Assembly: GCA_038025085.1 (NCBI GenBank)
Contig: CM076153.1
Coordinates: 558,001 to 622,000, forward strand
DNA length: 64,000 nt
Direction: 5' to 3'
Source of the DNA: Tetragonia tetragonoides
Lineage: Eukaryota; Streptophyta; Magnoliopsida; Caryophyllales; Aizoaceae
Both the position numbers and the translations under genes were made by a program. The notes under the pieces are model-generated. The model did no database searches. It was not told the origin of the DNA and worked only from the letters and a program-made list of their open reading frames with translations. Shown one piece after another: positions 61,837-64,000 of this stretch (within the stretch, counting starts at the first letter, position 1; each line of letters begins with the position of its first letter).

Positions 61837-63911
61837 CAGGCCCGTCTCTAGGGGTAGGCACCGAGTGCGACCGCCTAGGGCCCAACATTAGAAGGGGCCC
61901 AAAACGAAATACATAAGACAAAATATACAAATAGTGTGCCTTCCTAATATAAATACTGCTCTGGCTCAGTGGATGGTTGTGGGAAATGTGGAAGCACATA
62001 TGTTGTTGTGTGGAGTTCGAATCTCTTGGGCCTCAACTGTTTTTTTTTTTTTTGGAGTCTTTCAGTTTTTCAATTACAGTACGTTTTAAGGGGCTTCTTT
62101 TTTTTTCTCTTTTTCTTTAGTCCCATCTTATTTTGTTTCTTAATTTTTTTTCATTTCATTATCCCATGTTCTTTTTAGTTTCTACTCGTTTCTTAATCCT
62201 ATCCTCGTTTTGTTTTTTTTTTGTTCCAATCCTACTTCCAGCATCATTTTGTTGTCTGTCTGTAAAAAAAAATTTGATGTACAAGGTTTATTATTGCATA
62301 CAATTTTGATTGTGATATTAATACCAATACTGATATTTACAAATAAACCCAACAGAATCTAAAAGAGATGTATCTAGAGTCTTGCAGACGATTTTTTTAT
62401 CAATACTCTTTATTCATAGGGGTAAAAGTAATTTTACATGAGGCATGTTTCAAGAAATTTCTTTAAAAGCAAATTATCTTGAACAAATGTCACTATACCG
62501 CTTATCCTTCTCTAGCCTTTTTTTATGGGGGGAGGGGAAGTGGTGAAACAAAATTATTACTCAAATACTTAAGGGGCCCTTAATCTTGGTTTTAAAAAGC
62601 GCGCCTCAAGCGCGCTTAAGCGCGAGGCGAGGTAAGGCGATGACCTAATCGCCTCAGAGCACCCAAGGCGACGCGATTCCAGGAGGCGAGCTGAAGCGCA
62701 CGCTTCAAGCCACCTCGATCAAAGCGCCAGACGCTGCGCTTTTCTCGCTTCATGGACGATGGGTAGAGAAAGAGGGATGAGAGAGAGAAAGAGGTTTTGA
62801 TCTGCACAAACTAAGGTGGATCTCCACTGCTGTCCTCAGATTCTTTCCATAAATCAACCCAATCAAAAAATTTGTGAACAAATCGAGACCCAAATTCAAT
62901 TTAGGGTTTGATCTCAAAACCCTAGAACCTAGATCTGCGAATTGAAGAGCTGAGAGAAGAAGTTAAGAATGAAAGGTTAGGGCTTGTGATCGACTTGGAG
63001 AGGCGAGCCCCTCGGCACGATCCCGGCGTGAGGTGCTCGGCTGCCGGCTGCCGGAGAGAGATTTTTTGTGCGATGGGCTGGCCGGAGACAGATCTTCTCT
63101 CTTCGTTCTTCTCTCTCTTCGTCTTCTCTCTCTTCGTTTTTTCTCGGTTCTCTCACTTCTCCTGGGCCCTTATTCTTTGCTCTAGAGATGCTGATGAGAT
63201 GCGCGTGTCTTTTCTCTTTTGATTTTCCACGTGACCCATTTCTCAAGATTCCTTTATGCCATACAGCTGTCCCACACTCTCTCTTTATCTTTTACTGTAC
63301 CAATGCCAGTACTGTATATTGACCCACAACTTATTATTACTTTTCCCTCTTAAAATTTATAAATTGTCACTACCATTTATTAAAAAACACATTTTCTGGT
63401 TTCCTTTTTAAGGAATATATTCAGAAAGTTAAATAAAATTTTGAAAAATGTTGTTTTAAGTAGAAAATATTATGTAAAAATATAGTTAAAAATTAAAATA
63501 TTTATTTAAAGATGTTCGCTTCGCATACGTGCAGTAATACCAAATACCCATATCGTATTACAGTTAAACACTTAAATCTGTGCTCCTACACCATCAAATG
63601 ACTCACATATTTTAATTTTTATAATTTATGTCTATTTCTTATATTAAATTTGTAGAATAAATATAAAATAAATGATAAAAGTTATTTAAAATGTGTTTTG
63701 TGAAGAAAAAAATGTGTAAAAATTAATTTATAAATTATAAAATTTATTTAAATAAAAATGCGCCTCGCATACATGAGGCGTGCGCTTTCGCTTCGCGCTT
63801 CTCGCCTCGTCGCTTCGGCCCCCTTGCGCCTCGGTGCGCCTCGCGCTTTTTAAAACCCAGCCCTTAATTTGGTTTCGCCCTAGGGCCTTTAAAATGTCAG
63901 GAACGGCCCTG
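61837..63911. mobile_element. Non-autonomous hAT-like element, 2075 bp, in satellite
   Basis: 8-bp TSD TCTATGAT at 61829-61836 and 63912-63919. Inverted ends CAGGCCCGTCTCTAGG and (complement) CAGGGCCGTTCCTGAC. An 8-bp duplication and a CAGGG-type end are hAT characters. No transposase frame. Subterminal cctagggccc is present near both ends. About 1.28 kb of it is a second, nested element. Confidence 0.88.
62585..63860. mobile_element. GC-ended inverted-repeat element nested in the hAT-like element
   Basis: Flanked by CCCTTAAT at 62577-62584 and 63861-63868 (8 bp, or 9 if one more G is counted). The left end CTTGGTTTTAAAAAGCGCG and the right-end complement CTGGGTTTTAAAAAGCGCG differ at one base. 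Both ends continue in very GC-rich gcgcctcaagcgcgc/gcgaggcgc sequence. The interior (62730-63230) has a promoter/leader-like stretch (aaaccctagaacctagatct, CT-rich runs) that may be captured host sequence, then AT-rich sequence. The superfamily is unclear from TSD length. Confidence 0.8.
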
Positions 63912-64000
63912 TCTATGATGACCCTAGACGACCCTCGCTCTCTAGTGAGGGTCATCCGGATCCCAAAATTTTGATATCAGCCATATCACCCATGCGACCA
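63912..64000 (+). repeat. Satellite block 3 resumes after the hAT-like element
   Basis: tctatgatgaccctagacga ... agccatatcacccatgcgac is the same unit phase interrupted at 61836. The block continues beyond the right edge. Confidence 0.93.

Overview
The window is nuclear DNA from a flowering plant, most likely a eudicot. The evidence is AT-rich sequence, GT-AG introns, plant-specific protein families (CYP72-type P450, GBF-interacting protein 1, a Gly-rich two-RRM hnRNP) and a plant repeat complement: Ty1/Copia, an L1-type LINE, Helitron-like ends, hAT-like elements, MITEs and tRNA-derived SINEs. I cannot name the species. No CRISPR array, operon or other prokaryotic feature is present.

The left 37 kb is gene-bearing. 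In order it holds: the 5' two-thirds of NOP2, a 25S rRNA m5C methyltransferase (minus strand, 11 exons, running off the left edge); a CYP72A-type P450 (plus, 5 exons) broken by a 2-nt frameshift; an F-box/LRR-type gene broken by a 1-nt frameshift and by an intact 5.66-kb Copia element with equal-length, apparently identical LTRs; a two-RRM glycine-rich hnRNP (minus, 6 exons) with a 1-nt frameshift in its tail; and an intact 9-exon GBF-interacting-protein-1-like gene (plus, 735 aa). Introns and spacers carry SINEs, MITEs, minisatellites and local tandem duplications.

The right 26 kb is repeat-dominated. A family of about 312-bp tandem repeats occurs in three blocks, all in the same orientation: about 40.77-42.72, 50.77-54.17 and 58.70-64.0 kb. 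Block 1 is monomeric. Most of block 2 and all of block 3 are built from alternating A/B monomers (a dimer of about 640 bp). Between the blocks lie a two-exon ORF with three perfect-period 60-bp repeats that starts where block 1 ends, a Helitron-like tract with giant (AT)n runs, two copies of a segmental duplication (one carrying a TSD-flanked LINE), and a 4.3-kb segment bounded by a 31-bp inverted repeat. That segment holds a nucleotide-sugar-transporter pseudogene and the C-terminal exons of a CCDC22 homologue, arranged tail to tail. A Tourist-like MITE (TSD TTA) and a hAT-like element (8-bp TSD), itself carrying a nested GC-ended element, have inserted into the satellite blocks.

The genes show no sign of acting in one pathway; they are ordinary dispersed plant genes. 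The main interest is structural: several genes are broken, and satellite, segmental duplication and gene fragments meet at readable junctions. All exon boundaries, frames and target-site duplications were read by eye. Family names come from recognising protein motifs, without any database search.
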